Below, in pieces: positions 15,672 to 25,325 of a stretch of DNA of 39,681 nucleotides. Positions within the stretch are counted from its first letter, which is position 1, and the number at the start of each line of letters is the position of its first letter. Source of the DNA: JBGSKY01 sp041740995 (lineage in GTDB: Bacteria > Planctomycetota > Planctomycetia > Pirellulales > Pirellulaceae); the NCBI GenBank assembly GCA_041740995.1, contig JBGSKY010000095.1, positions 1 to 39,681 on the forward strand, read 5' to 3'. The translations under genes and the position numbers were made by a program. Under the pieces are notes generated by a model. It did no database searches, had not been told where the DNA came from, and was given only the letters and a program-made list of their open reading frames with translations.

Positions 15672-17102
15672 CTACATTCTAGCTTGGTAACCAAAATAGC
15701 TTTTCGCCTTAATGACCTGGGCTACTTCCGGCGGGACCATCGATTCCCAGCTATCATCGCCTTTACGAATCAGCCGCAAGACTTCTCGCGAGAAGACCGT
15801 CAGGCAGTCTGAATCGTAATTCTCAAGGGCATTGATATTCCCGCGATCAATCAAATATCCGTAGAGCTTTTCTAGCTCCGGAGCGATCTTCAAATTCTTG
15901 CACGTCATCAGCTCGCCAGATTGTTGGTCGAGCAGCGGATAACAATAAATTTTCAAGTCGTTCTTAAACAGTCGCCCAAACGACTCCAACACGCCGCCCT
16001 CTAGCTGGCTGTAATATCGCTCGTCGAACAGGTCTTGCAGGCTCGCGGCCCCCAACGTGATCGCAATGCTTTCCTTGCTGTAACGAAATAAATAAGCAGC
16101 CAAGCGATAATATTCAAAATAGTCAGAGATCAGCACTGGCATTCCACATGCGGACATCACGTCGGCGCGTGCAAGAAAATCTCGCAAGTCGATTTCCCCG
16201 CCAGCCTTTAAGTTTCGCATAGTGATCTCCATCAGTTGGATCACTTCCTTGCCTTGGACGCTAGGCAACTGCGAAAATTCGTCATGCGCGCTTCGCAACA
16301 TATCCAGGTTGACATTACAAACCGGCCGAAAGCTACCACGTTCCACCAAAATTGGTTTGCGATAAAGAAACTCTGAAGGTTGCAAGACATCGCCATTGGC
16401 TGCAAACATCGCTGCACCGCTCAGCCCCAGTTCGACCAATTTCAAACTCATCAGACGGTTATCGACGTGCCGAAACGCGATCCCTGAGAACTCGATCATA
16501 TCGATTTCAATTCGAGCTGTCGAAAGGCCGTCGAGCAGAGATTGGACCAGCATCTCGGGCTCGTGATTGAGCGCGAACGCGCCGTGAATTAAGTTAACCC
16601 CGACGATGCCAAGCGCTTCCTGTTGCAACGCCGCTTCGACGTCTAACATTCGGACGTGAATAATGATCTGACTGTCGTCGTCTCGCGGATACGCTTGAAA
16701 GGTTATTCCCATCCAACCGTGGCATTCGTTGGTGCCCTTAAAATTGCGAGCTGAAACGGTGTCGGCAAAAGTGAAAAATGCACTCGTGTCGCCACGCACA
16801 TCCTTTAGCCGATCAAGGTTCAGGTTGTGCTCGTAATGCAACATCGCTTCGAGACGTTCCCGGCAGACATATCGCTGAGCGCGACCATAGATCGCGTCGC
16901 TGACCTTCATGTCATACGCTGAAATACTTTTTGCGATCGTTCCGGCCCCGCCGCCGACACGGAAAAACCATCGCACCACTTCTTGGCCCGCTCCGATTTC
17001 CGCGAAGGTACCGTAGCGTCGCGGGTCGAGATTGACTTCCAAGGCCTTCTGATGGGTCGCGATAATTTCGCGATTAGCGTTGTTCATCACCAGTCGATTC
17101 AT
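15672..17102 (-). CDS. conserved soluble protein of unknown function (often mislabelled TonB-dependent receptor)
   Basis: The 476-residue protein belongs to a conserved bacterial family, recognised by IIATHQKALEVNLDPRRYGT, AEIGAGQEVVRWFF, SDAIYGRAQRYVCR and HGWMGITFQ. Database entries often call it a TonB-dependent receptor. The sequence argues against that: there is no signal peptide, no plug domain and no barrel, only an alpha/beta soluble pattern. Conserved acidic and Asn residues (ISDYFEYYRLAAYL) hint at an enzyme, but no reaction is known to me. It is a single gene with about 190 bases before the AGCS symporter stop upstream on the same strand. Confidence 0.8.
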   Translation of the reverse strand: MNRLVMNNANREIIATHQKALEVNLDPRRYGTFAEIGAGQEVVRWFFRVGGGAGTIAKSISAYDMKVSDAIYGRAQRYVCRERLEAMLHYEHNLNLDRLKDVRGDTSAFFTFADTVSARNFKGTNECHGWMGITFQAYPRDDDSQIIIHVRMLDVEAALQQEALGIVGVNLIHGAFALNHEPEMLVQSLLDGLSTARIEIDMIEFSGIAFRHVDNRLMSLKLVELGLSGAAMFAANGDVLQPSEFLYRKPILVERGSFRPVCNVNLDMLRSAHDEFSQLPSVQGKEVIQLMEITMRNLKAGGEIDLRDFLARADVMSACGMPVLISDYFEYYRLAAYLFRYSKESIAITLGAASLQDLFDERYYSQLEGGVLESFGRLFKNDLKIYCYPLLDQQSGELMTCKNLKIAPELEKLYGYLIDRGNINALENYDSDCLTVFSREVLRLIRKGDDSWESMVPPEVAQVIKAKSYFGYQARM

Positions 17103-17295
17103 ATTCCCTCAGCTCCATCGAAAACTTCACTCTGTGTCAAATACGCTCGAATCTCGCCGCCTCGAGATACGAGAACAGTAGCATAGCCAGCAATTTAGAC
17201 CAGTTCAAACCTGAGTCGGTATCCAGTAGCCGCGACTTGCAGAGAATGCGAGTTAGACATGTTCGTTTTCGCAGCGAAATAGGGCTCGCAATTTG

Positions 17296-18984
17296 TCAAG
17301 AATCGTATTTGATGACCGGTTCCAGCTCGCCAGATTTGTATTTTCGCCAATACTCGTCCAAGCTGCGACGTATTAGACCGCTCATCAAATAAACGCCGAT
17401 TAGATTTGGAACACTCATCGCCAATATCATTAAATCGGAAAAGTCGAGAATGTTTCCCTTGCTGATAATCGATCCCAAAACCGTAAAAATCAGGAACAAA
17501 ATTTTGTAAATGACGGAAGACGATTCACCAAAAAGTTTAACGAACGACCGTTCACCGTAGTAGCTCCACGAGATACAAGTTGAAAACGCAAACAACACGA
17601 CGCAGACGTAAAGCAGATACGCGAACCATTCATGCCCACCTTCGATAAACGCTAGCCTCGTCAGCGCGGCTCCATTGCTGGCTTGGGCAAATTGCTGACC
17701 CTCTGGCGTCTCAAAAACTCCAGTAATGACAATCGTCAAAGCAGTAAAGGAACAGACGATAACAGTGTCAATAAATGGTTCCAATAATGCGACAATTCCT
17801 TCGCTTACCGGCTCGTCAGTCTTCGCTGCAGCGTGGGCAATAGCGGCCGACCCGACACCAGCTTCATTCGAAAAAACAGCTCGTTGGATACCGTAAATCA
17901 TAACGCTAATCGCGCCGCCAACGATGGCCGATCGTGGCGTGAACGCTTCGCTAACAATTCTCCAAATTGCGTTGGGCAGCATGTCGTAGTGCGACGCGAT
18001 AATATAGAACGTCACCAACATATATGCCAAGCACATCAACGGCACGACTTTACCAGCCACCGAGCCAATCGATTTAATTCCACCGACGATTACCAATCCA
18101 ACCGCAGCCGCCATCAGCAGTCCATAGAGGTACGGCATCGATCTCAAAAACTCAAGCTCGTCAGCTTGTTGCAGTACGCCCAACGACTGCCCAATTTGAT
18201 AGGCGTTACCGCCGCCGAAGGAGGCTCCAACGCACAACACGGCAAAGACCACCGAGAGCACGGTTCCGACGACCGGGATTCCCATCGATTTGAGTCCGAC
18301 ATCTAAATAGCGCATCGGACCACCGAGTACTTCGCCGTCGGCATCTACACTGCGGAACATGACACCCAATGTGCACTCAGCAAACTTGCTGGTCATCCCC
18401 AGCAGCCCGATGACGATCATCCAAAACGTAGCTCCCGGTCCGCCCAAACCGATCGCCAACGCTACGCCGCCTATGTTTCCCAATCCGACTGTTGCTGACA
18501 ATGCCGATGAGAGCGCTTGAAAGTGCGACACTTCTCCAGGTTCAGATGGATCGTCATACTTTCCGCGAACTAGTTGGATCGCATGCGCAAAGGCACGAAT
18601 GTTGATGAATCCCATCCGCAAGGTCAAGAAGCAACCGGCGACAAACAACCACGTTACGACGAACGGAATCTTTGGACCGGTAAAAACGCCGCTGCCGGGA
18701 ACGGTTTCGTTCTGAAATGCGCCAAACGAAATGTCAGCCATCAACACGGTTGCGACCGGTACGACAAGATACTGTTCGAAGAACGAATCTATATGCTTCA
18801 TCCACGGCATATCTGCTAGACGGTCATTGAGCGTGACTTCGTCGACATCTGCCTCCGTCATTGTGATGACTAAAGCATTTTCTTGACCAACTAACTTATT
18901 CGAGCTTAAATTGCATATGAAGAACAGAGACAAGAACAACGATGCAGTGAAGACGATTTGCCATCGAGCTGGTGAAACAAACAT
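17296..18984 (-). CDS. AGCS family sodium:alanine/glycine symporter
   Basis: This inner-membrane carrier imports small neutral amino acids with Na+. The AGCS signature GEVSHFQALSSALSATVGLG followed by NIGGVALAIGLGGPGATFWM is complete. AVFSNEAGVGSAAIAHAAAKT and the C-terminal CISWSYYGERSFV block also match, with about ten hydrophobic helices. The frame is open from 19071, but ATG 18984 has a GGAA ribosome site and starts a hydrophobic leader (WQIVFTASLFLSLFFICNL), giving 562 residues. The leader plus an acidic stretch before the first family helix makes it longer than typical AGCS proteins (about 450-500), which is unusual. Substrate choice between alanine and glycine cannot be read. Confidence 0.92.
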   Translation of the reverse strand: MFVSPARWQIVFTASLFLSLFFICNLSSNKLVGQENALVITMTEADVDEVTLNDRLADMPWMKHIDSFFEQYLVVPVATVLMADISFGAFQNETVPGSGVFTGPKIPFVVTWLFVAGCFLTLRMGFINIRAFAHAIQLVRGKYDDPSEPGEVSHFQALSSALSATVGLGNIGGVALAIGLGGPGATFWMIVIGLLGMTSKFAECTLGVMFRSVDADGEVLGGPMRYLDVGLKSMGIPVVGTVLSVVFAVLCVGASFGGGNAYQIGQSLGVLQQADELEFLRSMPYLYGLLMAAAVGLVIVGGIKSIGSVAGKVVPLMCLAYMLVTFYIIASHYDMLPNAIWRIVSEAFTPRSAIVGGAISVMIYGIQRAVFSNEAGVGSAAIAHAAAKTDEPVSEGIVALLEPFIDTVIVCSFTALTIVITGVFETPEGQQFAQASNGAALTRLAFIEGGHEWFAYLLYVCVVLFAFSTCISWSYYGERSFVKLFGESSSVIYKILFLIFTVLGSIISKGNILDFSDLMILAMSVPNLIGVYLMSGLIRRSLDEYWRKYKSGELEPVIKYDS

Positions 18985-19167
18985 TGTGATTCCATCGGCA
19001 GGAAAGAAAAACGCATCAACAACGATAAAGCGATAGATGCGAGATAATCGAAGCACGGCCGCCCGTTGCAAATCTTAACAAGAAAGTGCTGGCCGTGTTT
19101 AGCAGAAAAAAATTCGTGCCAATAATTTCACCGACGACACAATGACGAAGCAATACTGTGCAGCAGA

Positions 19168-20361
19168 TTAAAACAAAGACGCGGGTTCGGCGCGAGACAA
19201 CTTTTGGATCGCTAATAGACCGCTGACAGTACACATGACGTATGCGACGATAGCCACGCCGATCGCACGCGGGGCTGTCATTTCAATCGGCAAATCGGCT
19301 AAGGATGCGGTGACCCAATACATTAAAATCGCCATCGCATATGCCGGGATATAGCCCAGACCAGCTAGCATCCATGCCTGACGAAGTATGATGGCTGACA
19401 CGGACCACTGACTGTATCCCATCGCTTTGAGAGTCGCGTATTCGCTCAAGCGATTTGCGACCTCATTTGCCAGTACCATGTAGACGATTGCAGCGCCAAC
19501 TATCATCGAAAGAATTACACCGAGCTGGAAAATGATCCCAATTGGTGTCTCTTGCAGCCAATGTCGATGTTCCCACTTGATCGCCTCGTCTCGCGAAAAC
19601 ACTTCGACGACATCTGACGAGCGAGAATCGCGCTGGTGCAGGTAGTCTCGAATGTTTTGCGCGGCTTTGTTCGCATCAACACCCGGTCGTAACTGAATCA
19701 GTCCAAGATGCGTCTCGCGCTGCAAGTCGATTGGCGATCGCATTGCAAAACCGATATCACTGATCATCACCGCTCCATTTGTAGCAAGACCAGTCCCGAG
19801 CTCGAAACTGCCAGCGATCATTACGCGTTGATCGCCTAGCTCGCTATACACGCCGACGTCGTCTTCACCAAATTTAACTCCATTTGCAGGCCCAAAATCC
19901 TTGCGTGACGTGCGATCAATCAGAACCCAATCTGGGTTGCCCAGCAAGTTGACTTGCGCGTTGAGTTCCGGAAGATCAAGCACCGGTTTGTCGCGTTCCA
20001 TGCCCATCATCGCGATACCGCGATACTTCAAATCTGAAGGACTTTGCCATCGATTGAGCATGATGTGAAACGGCTTAACGGACTCAACGTCAGGGTGTGC
20101 GGCAGCGAGATCCATCCATAGCCGAGGGAATGTTCGAGTCTCATAAAGATGCAGATACTCAGGCGAACGAAGCAACACGTCGAATTGTAGTTTTCCATAG
20201 ACCACCGTGGCAGTGTTCTCAACTGCTCCACGAAATCCAAGCTGGATGAAGATCAGTAGCAGCGCGAACGCAACACCCGCAATCCAGACCGCCGCCCGGG
20301 CCGGAACAGCCAATAAGTTCAAAGTCGATAGTGGCGTTCGCGAGAACTGTCGAAGCTTCAT
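19168..20361 (-). CDS. DevC-like ABC transporter permease
   Basis: This is an inner-membrane permease of the MacB/FtsX type, closest in pattern to DevC of cyanobacterial heterocyst glycolipid exporters. One N-terminal helix (AVWIAGVAFALLLIFIQLGF) is followed by a periplasmic domain of about 220 residues. Three C-terminal helices come next, with NRLSEYATLKAMGYSQW between the first and second. The start ATG 20361 is preferred over the adjacent TTG 20364; AGGGG lies 11 bases upstream. DevC normally works with an HlyD-like DevB and ATPase DevA, but no such genes are next to it in this window. Cargo unknown. Confidence 0.85.
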   Translation of the reverse strand: MKLRQFSRTPLSTLNLLAVPARAAVWIAGVAFALLLIFIQLGFRGAVENTATVVYGKLQFDVLLRSPEYLHLYETRTFPRLWMDLAAAHPDVESVKPFHIMLNRWQSPSDLKYRGIAMMGMERDKPVLDLPELNAQVNLLGNPDWVLIDRTSRKDFGPANGVKFGEDDVGVYSELGDQRVMIAGSFELGTGLATNGAVMISDIGFAMRSPIDLQRETHLGLIQLRPGVDANKAAQNIRDYLHQRDSRSSDVVEVFSRDEAIKWEHRHWLQETPIGIIFQLGVILSMIVGAAIVYMVLANEVANRLSEYATLKAMGYSQWSVSAIILRQAWMLAGLGYIPAYAMAILMYWVTASLADLPIEMTAPRAIGVAIVAYVMCTVSGLLAIQKLSRAEPASLF

Positions 20362-20732
20362 CAATCAAATTTCCCCTTAGAATGTCTCCAACGCTTGAAA
20401 TCCAGTTTGCCATACTTTGGCGATTACCAACTTACCGGTTTATTATTGTCGCCGTTCGCTCAACTTTGATGCGCTGCGACTTGAGCGTGCTATGCCCATC
20501 TTAGCGTAAGCCTGCCAAGTAGGCATGATCAATCAATTTGGTCACGTGATTCCATTGGTTTGTCGAAACTTGAGGTACAAGACGCGGCATTGCGACGCGT
20601 AAGCGAGATTCGATTGCGACTTGTTTAGATCTTCGAGACGGACCAAACTAATGCTGGGAAATTTGGATCCAGCAGATGGGTTGGATCGGATTGAAAATGC
20701 CGCGGCGTGAGAATTCCTTAAGGCGATCTGCA
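20362..20732. other. divergent intergenic region between permease and FAD dehydrogenase
   Basis: No gene or RNA is supported in this 371-base stretch. It includes an in-frame ATG at 20676 that could start the dehydrogenase 19 codons earlier, but those residues do not look conserved. Both promoters should lie here; I could not identify a convincing -35/-10 pair or operator. Confidence 0.4.
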
Positions 20733-23687
20733 ATGACTTCGGAAAAGACCAATTCGCAATTAGCTGACGCACTCCAATCCGCCATCGCTGGCGATGTGTT
20801 CGTCGATCCAGTAATTCGGGGCGTCTATTCCACAGATGCTTCGCTTTTTCAAGTCATCCCGCAGTGTGTTGTTGTCCCTAAGGACGCGGCGGATGTGCTA
20901 GCGGCGATTCGAATTGCAGGCCGTTTCAGTCTACCGATTACCGCTCGCGGCGGCGGAACGTCTCTCTCAGGCCAAACGTTTGGTCCGGGAATGGTGATTG
21001 ACTTTTCAAAGCATCTCAACGCGGTGCTTTCGGTCGACGTCGATAAGCAGACCGCTTGGGTGCAGTCCGGTGTTATTCTTGATCAGCTCAATGCAACGCT
21101 TCGACCGCATGGATTGCATTTCGCTCCTGATCCCGCGACTGGATCTAGGGCAACGATCGGAGGAATGATCGGAAATAACACTTGCGGGACGCGGAGTATT
21201 GTTTACGGCAAGACGATCGATCACGTTCTCGAGACTCGAGTCGTGCTGGCCGATGGTACGGTCTGTCATTTCAAAGAACGCGACGACGATTTTCTTGATC
21301 AGCTTACGTATGCCAATGTTGGCGAAGCAAAAGAGGCAGAGCTTCTGCGTCAGCTACGAGGAATTATCGACATCAACCGCGAAGAGATTATCGCACGCTA
21401 TCCAAGAGTCTTGCGACGAGTGTCAGGTTACAACCTCGATGAGTTTGTTGATAACGCTGGCTACCTAGGATCAATTGGACCACGTGGTTCGAGATTAGAT
21501 GTCCATCGGGTTTGGAATCTTTCGAACTTGATTGTTGGTTCTGAAGGGACGCTAGGGATTCTGCTCGATGCCAAAATCCGATTGATGCCATTGCCCGCTG
21601 CGACCGCCCTGTGTGTGGTTCATTTTGATAGCCTTGACTCCTCTCTGCGAGCCGTAGACCAAATGCTTGAGCATCGGCCGTCGACAGTTGAACTGCTGGA
21701 CGTGACTGTTATGGACGAGGCCCGAGTCAATCCTGCAACCGCGCACATGGCTCACTTTATCGATGGACATCCGCAGGCTGTTCAAATCGTTGAGTTTCAA
21801 GGCGAAAACACAGCTCAAGCGAAATCGGCAGCAGAAGCGTTCGCAGACGAAATGCAAGCTCGCTCAATCGGAGTATCGTGGCCAGTTTTCAGCAATTCCG
21901 CGGCGATACGCGATGTTTGGGAAACTCGCAAATTGGGCCTTGGACTCATTTCTAATGTCCAAGGGGCTATCAAGGGACGCGATTTCATCGAAGACGCTTG
22001 TGTCCCAACGGAGCATTTAGCCGATTACATCCAGAAGATTCAATCGCTTTGCGCGAGCGAAAATATTGACCGACTCAGCATCTACGCGCACGCCTCGGTT
22101 GGTGTGGTTCATGTCGTGCCAGCTTTGGATTTACATTTGAAAGATGAAGCAGCCAAGATGCAGCGGATCGCTGACCAAGCCTTTCAATGGGTTATGGAAG
22201 TCGGCGGATCCTGGTCCGGCGAACATGGCGATGGTCAACTACGCGGCCGTTTTCTGCCGTTGATGTTTGGTCCAAAAATTTATGATGCGTTCAAACAAGT
22301 TAAACAACTGTTCGATCCTAACCAGCAGATGAACCCGGGAAAAGTTATTGACGCCGCAAGTTTAAGTGACAATCTAAGATATCAAACTCCAAACTATCAG
22401 ATTAACGCCGCGAAATCGGAATCGTCCGCACTCTATCGATATGCTGCGCAGGGCGGCTTGCAATTGGCGATCGAGCAATGTAACGGGGTTGGGGCCTGCC
22501 GAAAAATTAATTCTGGAACCATGTGCCCTTCCTACATGGCGACTCGCGACGAGCAACATAGCACACGTGGTCGAGCGAATGCTTTACGGCTAGCGATGTC
22601 AGGCCAACTTGGCTCCGATCCGATCTCTGCACTGGCCAGCGACGAGGTGAATGAGGTGATGAAGCTTTGTTTGGCTTGCAAAGCGTGCAAGAGCGAATGC
22701 CCAAACGCTGTGGATATGGCAAAACTGAAAAGCGAAGTGCTGCAAATGCGAAACGATCAACACGGCGTTTCTCTAGGCACTCGCTTGCTGGGTGCGATGC
22801 CCGACGCCGCCGCACGTTTGGCAGGCAAGGCCGGACGACTTGCAAATTTTGCTTCTTTAATTCCGGGTGGCCGAATGGTCCTTGAAAAATTGACCGGCAT
22901 TGATCGGCGCCGTCCGTTGCCACCGTTTGCTACGCGACGATTGACGCAAGTTCTTGAATCCGAACCAGTTCCAACTGGCCGTCGAGATCGTGGTCGAGTC
23001 GTTTTGTTTGACGACACCTACGCAAATTTCTTCGAGCCGCACGTTGGCCGATCAGCGGTCGCGCTACTGGAAGATTGTGGTTTCGAAGTTATCCTCGCCA
23101 AAGCAGGTTGTTGCCAGCGTCCAAGGCTTTCCAAGGGCTTGGTCCGCGAAGCAAAAAAGCTTGGCACTAAAACATTTGAGAAGTTGGATCATTATGCACG
23201 TCAGGAATTGCCGATTTTGTGCTTGGAGCCGTCTTGCGCGTCCGCCTTGGCAGATGATTTGGCGGACTTAGTCGACGACGTAGCAATGAGCAAGAGGGTC
23301 GCGAAACAAGTGCAAATGATTGACCAATTCCTAGTGTCTGAAGGGATTGAGATATCGAGCGATTCAGGCACTTTTCTGCTGCATGGGCACTGTCACCAGA
23401 AAGCGCAATTCGGAACCGAGGCGATTTTGAACTCTTTCGCTGCCAATCCAACAGCGAGCTGCGATGAGGTCGACGCAGGTTGCTGCGGTATGGCTGGCTC
23501 GTTCGGATACGAGCAATATGAATTGTCGCAAAAGATTGGTGAGCAGCGGCTATTTCCAGCAATCCGCGACGCTGTCGCATCGAAGAAAACGATTATCGCT
23601 TGCGGTATTTCATGCCGTCACCAGATCAAGGATTTCTGCAACGTGACAGCCAAACACTGGGTCGAAGTGGCCCACGCAAAACGATGA
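20733..23687 (+). CDS. FAD-binding and Fe-S-binding dehydrogenase (GlcD/GlcF fusion, D-lactate/glycolate type)
   Basis: This is a 984-residue membrane-associated 2-hydroxyacid dehydrogenase passing electrons through Fe-S clusters. From the N-terminus it has a PCMH FAD domain with RGGGTSLSGQTFGPG and GNNTCGTRS, then the FAD-oxidase C-terminal domain with WSGEHGDGQLRGRFLP. Two 4Fe-4S motifs follow: CNGVGACRKINSGTMCPSY and CLACKACKSECP. The C-terminal CCG domain has GHCHQKAQFG and DAGCCGMAGSFGYE; the first CCG site reads CCQRP instead of CCGRP. This is the single-chain D-lactate dehydrogenase layout; glycolate is an alternative. ATG 20733 has AAGG upstream and fits homologues better than ATG 20676. 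Confidence 0.92.
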   Translation: MTSEKTNSQLADALQSAIAGDVFVDPVIRGVYSTDASLFQVIPQCVVVPKDAADVLAAIRIAGRFSLPITARGGGTSLSGQTFGPGMVIDFSKHLNAVLSVDVDKQTAWVQSGVILDQLNATLRPHGLHFAPDPATGSRATIGGMIGNNTCGTRSIVYGKTIDHVLETRVVLADGTVCHFKERDDDFLDQLTYANVGEAKEAELLRQLRGIIDINREEIIARYPRVLRRVSGYNLDEFVDNAGYLGSIGPRGSRLDVHRVWNLSNLIVGSEGTLGILLDAKIRLMPLPAATALCVVHFDSLDSSLRAVDQMLEHRPSTVELLDVTVMDEARVNPATAHMAHFIDGHPQAVQIVEFQGENTAQAKSAAEAFADEMQARSIGVSWPVFSNSAAIRDVWETRKLGLGLISNVQGAIKGRDFIEDACVPTEHLADYIQKIQSLCASENIDRLSIYAHASVGVVHVVPALDLHLKDEAAKMQRIADQAFQWVMEVGGSWSGEHGDGQLRGRFLPLMFGPKIYDAFKQVKQLFDPNQQMNPGKVIDAASLSDNLRYQTPNYQINAAKSESSALYRYAAQGGLQLAIEQCNGVGACRKINSGTMCPSYMATRDEQHSTRGRANALRLAMSGQLGSDPISALASDEVNEVMKLCLACKACKSECPNAVDMAKLKSEVLQMRNDQHGVSLGTRLLGAMPDAAARLAGKAGRLANFASLIPGGRMVLEKLTGIDRRRPLPPFATRRLTQVLESEPVPTGRRDRGRVVLFDDTYANFFEPHVGRSAVALLEDCGFEVILAKAGCCQRPRLSKGLVREAKKLGTKTFEKLDHYARQELPILCLEPSCASALADDLADLVDDVAMSKRVAKQVQMIDQFLVSEGIEISSDSGTFLLHGHCHQKAQFGTEAILNSFAANPTASCDEVDAGCCGMAGSFGYEQYELSQKIGEQRLFPAIRDAVASKKTIIACGISCRHQIKDFCNVTAKHWVEVAHAKR

Positions 23688-23742
23688 GCGATTGCCTAGC
23701 TGAGCTGCGACTTTCGCCGTTGCCACTTCAAAGCCTGTCGGT

Positions 23743-25056
23743 TCACGTTCGCACCCGCAGCCGAATCGCAGGGCCGCTGACGGTTTTTAGACTACAGATT
23801 TTTTTCACGGCCGCCGCCGAATCGGACTCCATGACACTATGAGTCATGATTACTAATGGTACTTTGGCAAGATTTCCGGCATCTGAATTAGGTTCGTGTT
23901 GGATTACCGAAGCGATTGAAATATTGTGCTCTCCCAAAATTCCCGTGATTTGAGCCAACACGCCAGGTGCATCGTCGACAGCAAATCGTAGATAGTACCG
24001 GCTGCGAGTAACACCGTGTTGCACCGGAGCGACTTGCGAAGGTCGATCTGACCACAATTCCAGTGTCTTAAATGTCAAGGCCGTTCGACCAACGGCGGTG
24101 TCGATCATGTCCGCTACTACTGCTGAAGCTGTCGGCATCTGTCCGGCACCTTGTCCGTGCAAGAAGATATCGCCGACTGCATCTCCGATGATCGAGACTG
24201 CGTTATAAGGGCCACGAACTTCGGCAAGTTGCTGACCCTTACGAACCAAAGTCGGCGCGACACAAAGTTTGAGGCCAACTTCGGTGCGTACCGCTGATGC
24301 GATTAAACGAATACGATATCCTAATGACGAGGCGTACTGGATATCGGCCAGCTCAAAGGCCTCTAACCCACTTTTGGGAATGTCCTTCCAATGAGTGCGA
24401 GCACCAAACGCCAAGTGGGCAAGGATTGCAAGCTTCTGAGCAGCATCACTGCCGTCGACGTCCATCGTTGGATCGGCTTCTGCGTAGCCCAGCTTCTGCG
24501 CTAGCGCAACAGCGTCAGCCATGGCAAGTCCGTTCTCTTCCATTTGCCAAATAATAAAGTTGCTTGTCCCGTTCAGAATTCCTTCGAGTGATTCGATTTG
24601 ATTGGCTGAAAAGCATTGGCTGATATTCGCGATGACGGGAATACCACCGCCAACGCTGGCTTCGAAAGCAATTGAACGTCCGAGTGACCGGGCCTTGTCG
24701 AAAAGCTCTGGCCCATACTCTGCCAACATAGCTTTATTGGCCGTCACAACATCTTTTCCCGCTTCGAGCAGTTGCAATGTTATCGTTCGGGCTGGTTCTA
24801 AGCCGCCTACTAGGTGAGCAACCACCTTGATTTCAGGATCGTCTAACACATCGTTTAGTGAAGCGCTGAGCACACCGGCTGGTAATTCGATGTCGCGGCT
24901 TTTTTTAAGATTCGAAACGATCGATTTTTCGAGCCATAAGACTCGTCCAGCATGTCGAGCGGTCCGATCGCCATGGTCAAGCAGCAATTTTGCCACTCCA
25001 GTTCCAACGGTACCCATCCCAACAATCGCAACCTTAGTTTTTTCCAACGACGTCAT
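23743..25056 (-). CDS. hom: homoserine dehydrogenase
   Basis: The enzyme reduces aspartate semialdehyde to homoserine in threonine and methionine synthesis. The Rossmann motif VGMGTVGTGV is at residues 11-20, followed by the NAD-binding GGLEPA and NKAMLAEYG. Then comes the catalytic-domain block EASVGGGIPVI, LNGTSNFI and GYAEADPTMDVDGSDAAQKL, and a C-terminal ACT domain (DDAPGVLAQITGILGEHNIS) for likely threonine feedback control. The frame is open from 25209, but ATG 25056 gives 437 residues, the usual length, and begins just before the Rossmann strand. It converges on the FAD dehydrogenase with a 55-base gap. Confidence 0.95.
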   Translation of the reverse strand: MTSLEKTKVAIVGMGTVGTGVAKLLLDHGDRTARHAGRVLWLEKSIVSNLKKSRDIELPAGVLSASLNDVLDDPEIKVVAHLVGGLEPARTITLQLLEAGKDVVTANKAMLAEYGPELFDKARSLGRSIAFEASVGGGIPVIANISQCFSANQIESLEGILNGTSNFIIWQMEENGLAMADAVALAQKLGYAEADPTMDVDGSDAAQKLAILAHLAFGARTHWKDIPKSGLEAFELADIQYASSLGYRIRLIASAVRTEVGLKLCVAPTLVRKGQQLAEVRGPYNAVSIIGDAVGDIFLHGQGAGQMPTASAVVADMIDTAVGRTALTFKTLELWSDRPSQVAPVQHGVTRSRYYLRFAVDDAPGVLAQITGILGEHNISIASVIQHEPNSDAGNLAKVPLVIMTHSVMESDSAAAVKKICSLKTVSGPAIRLRVRT

Positions 25057-25325
25057 TAAACTTCTTATCCAGCGTGGGTAGCGATCCAGGCCTATTAATC
25101 CAGCCCCTTTTGCTGGACAATCGTACCAGGATTTGTCTCTTTGAGTATCCGCGTTAGGCAGTGTCTTTATCATATCCAGCGCGGAAATATCAAGGACGCC
25201 ACTTGCCAATCAGGTTGATCGCAAAATTGCAAAATTGATCAATAGCCTGGCGATGCGCTGGCTTTCTCGCAAAGCATACGATTTTACAAAAATGGACAAT
25301 TGATTGAATTTCAAAAGGACTGCCA

